From positions 1-43,775 of the forward strand of contig CANQBA010000030.1 in the NCBI GenBank assembly GCA_947589545.1: 43,775 bases of DNA, given 5' to 3'. A model generated the notes under the pieces. That model was not told the DNA's origin. It ran no database searches and worked only from the letters and a program-made list of their open reading frames with translations. Shown one piece after another: positions 43,423 through 43,775 of this stretch. The stretch's first letter is position 1; each line of letters begins with the position of its first letter. A program made the position numbers and the translations under genes. The DNA comes from an uncultured Oscillospiraceae bacterium (GTDB taxonomy: Bacteria > Bacillota > Clostridia > Oscillospirales > Oscillospiraceae).

Positions 43423-43678
43423 GCAGGCAAAGGGATGCCCGTGGTACAATGGCTGTAGGACAGCAGGGACAAGTTCTTATTCCTCCCGTTGCGCCGCAAG
43501 GCGGCTTCATGCAAAGTCAGTTCCCCTGGACCGGAAGTAAGCTGCAAACTCATTAGCTGTTTGCCGGAAGCGAGGCCGCCCTTTCAGCAGTGAGGGCTTT
43601 CGCATCGGCTCGCTCCGGAATGATTCTAATAAGCGAGGCTGCTGACGCTCCGGTTACCATGGGTATCCCTTTGCCTGC
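43423..43678 (+). ncRNA. Candidate IS110 bridge RNA region
   Basis: A 24-bp long-range stem closes a 256-nt region: 43423-43446 pairs with 43655-43678 with two G-U pairs and no other mismatch. Inside lie hairpins CCGC-AAG-GCGG (about 43508-43518), GCAAAC/GTTTGC with a 9-base loop (about 43542-43563), and a bulged stem CCGGAAGCGAGGCC/GGCTCGCTCCGG enclosing GCCCT/AGGGC (about 43564-43619). It sits directly upstream of an IS110-type transposase, where IS110-group elements encode their bridge RNA. Exact RNA ends and guide loops are not determined. Confidence 0.6.
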
Positions 43679-43713
43679 CAGTCCTTAAATCCCGCTGCGG
43701 GGAGGTGAAAATT

Positions 43714-43775
43714 ATGGATCCACTTTACGTTGGCATTGATGTGGGAAGCAGAAACAACGTTGCTTACCTCATGAG
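43714..43775 (+). CDS. IS110-family transposase, N-terminal fragment cut by window end
   Basis: The first 20 codons, MDPLYVGIDVGSRNNVAYLM, are visible. VGIDVGSRNNVAYL is the start of the RuvC-like DEDD domain of IS110-family recombinases, with the first catalytic Asp in GIDV. ATG 43714 follows GGGGAGGTG at 6-7 bases. The rest of the gene lies outside the window, so an intact reading frame cannot be confirmed. Confidence 0.85.
   Translation, partial: MDPLYVGIDVGSRNNVAYLM

Larger units (their letters stand above)
43379..43775 (+). mobile_element. IS110-family insertion sequence, left part
   Basis: Comprises the non-coding left end and the start of the transposase. The left boundary is uncertain and lies somewhere between 43348 and 43423, because IS110 elements have no clear terminal inverted repeats. 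TGACAG (43374-43379) and CTGTCA (43399-43404) form an inverted repeat near the likely boundary. The element is inserted just upstream of the MBOAT gene and could affect its promoter. Confidence 0.6.

Noticed and set aside
43423-43678. A stand-alone MITE with 24-bp inverted repeats, or a group II intron end
   Set aside because: No target duplication flanks the repeats, mismatches are G-U compatible, no domain V-like motif is seen, and the transposase Shine-Dalgarno follows at once. A bridge RNA fits better, though a MITE is not fully excluded.

Overview
The window is GC-rich chromosomal DNA of a spore-forming, low-GC-phylum-type (Firmicutes/Clostridia) anaerobe. The best guess is a gut Oscillospiraceae-like organism. 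That guess rests on S-layer-homology (SLH) surface proteins, a SpoVK-like AAA protein, a GdpP/RplI/DnaB block, the GGGtGRT/NifU-like pair, strong Shine-Dalgarno sites with frequent TTG/GTG starts, and consensus SigA promoters. Nothing in the window fixes the species.

Layout. 1-4.4 kb: 3' part of a tRNA-Leu(CAG), a GH31 glycosidase, a CDF metal transporter and a convergent ArsP_2-type exporter. 4.6-9.0 kb: one very large secreted PL9 pectate-lyase/SLH protein. 9.1-12.3 kb: repeats, then recG with an overlapping aminoglycoside-phosphotransferase-like kinase. 12.3-14.6 kb: a DUF1376 phage-type orphan under a perfect promoter, and a uracil permease. 14.8-16.5 kb: lysA followed by a composite repeat/RNA element. 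16.5-24.4 kb (minus strand): gdpP-rplI-dnaB-tilS-hpt-ftsH, which looks like two classic operons joined into one run. 24.5-33.1 kb (plus strand): a nucleotidyltransferase/phosphomannomutase-like fusion, a substrate-binding lipoprotein whose lobes are in swapped order, asnS, a SpoVK-like AAA protein, a DEDDh exonuclease with zinc ribbon, and a membrane-anchored XRE regulator. 33.1-36.4 kb (minus): a tightly overlapping set of DUF3810 peptidase, GME-fold protein, ROK glucokinase and SLOG protein. 36.6-38.7 kb: an SLH/polysaccharide deacetylase. 38.8-40.6 kb (minus): the GGGtGRT protein and its NifU-like partner with a structured leader. 40.7-43.3 kb (minus): a DHHW/MBOAT O-acetylation pair. 43.4 kb to the end: the left end of an IS110-family element with a long structured non-coding region upstream of the transposase start, the place where bridge RNAs are encoded.

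The least ordinary signals are non-coding. A modular element occurs in full after lysA (16.0-16.3 kb), as an internally shortened copy after the ArsP_2 gene (3.5 kb), and as one module alone before recG (9.2 kb). Its copies are nearly identical in the loops and core but differ in several stems in ways that keep the base pairing, as expected of a selected RNA fold. Seven GGGCCGCC/GGCGGCCC hairpins and a 34-bp repeat are also scattered between genes. Among the proteins, the permuted binding protein, the ftsH gene with only CTG available as a start, and the GGGtGRT pair deserve attention. All calls come from reading the sequence; no database search or folding program was run.
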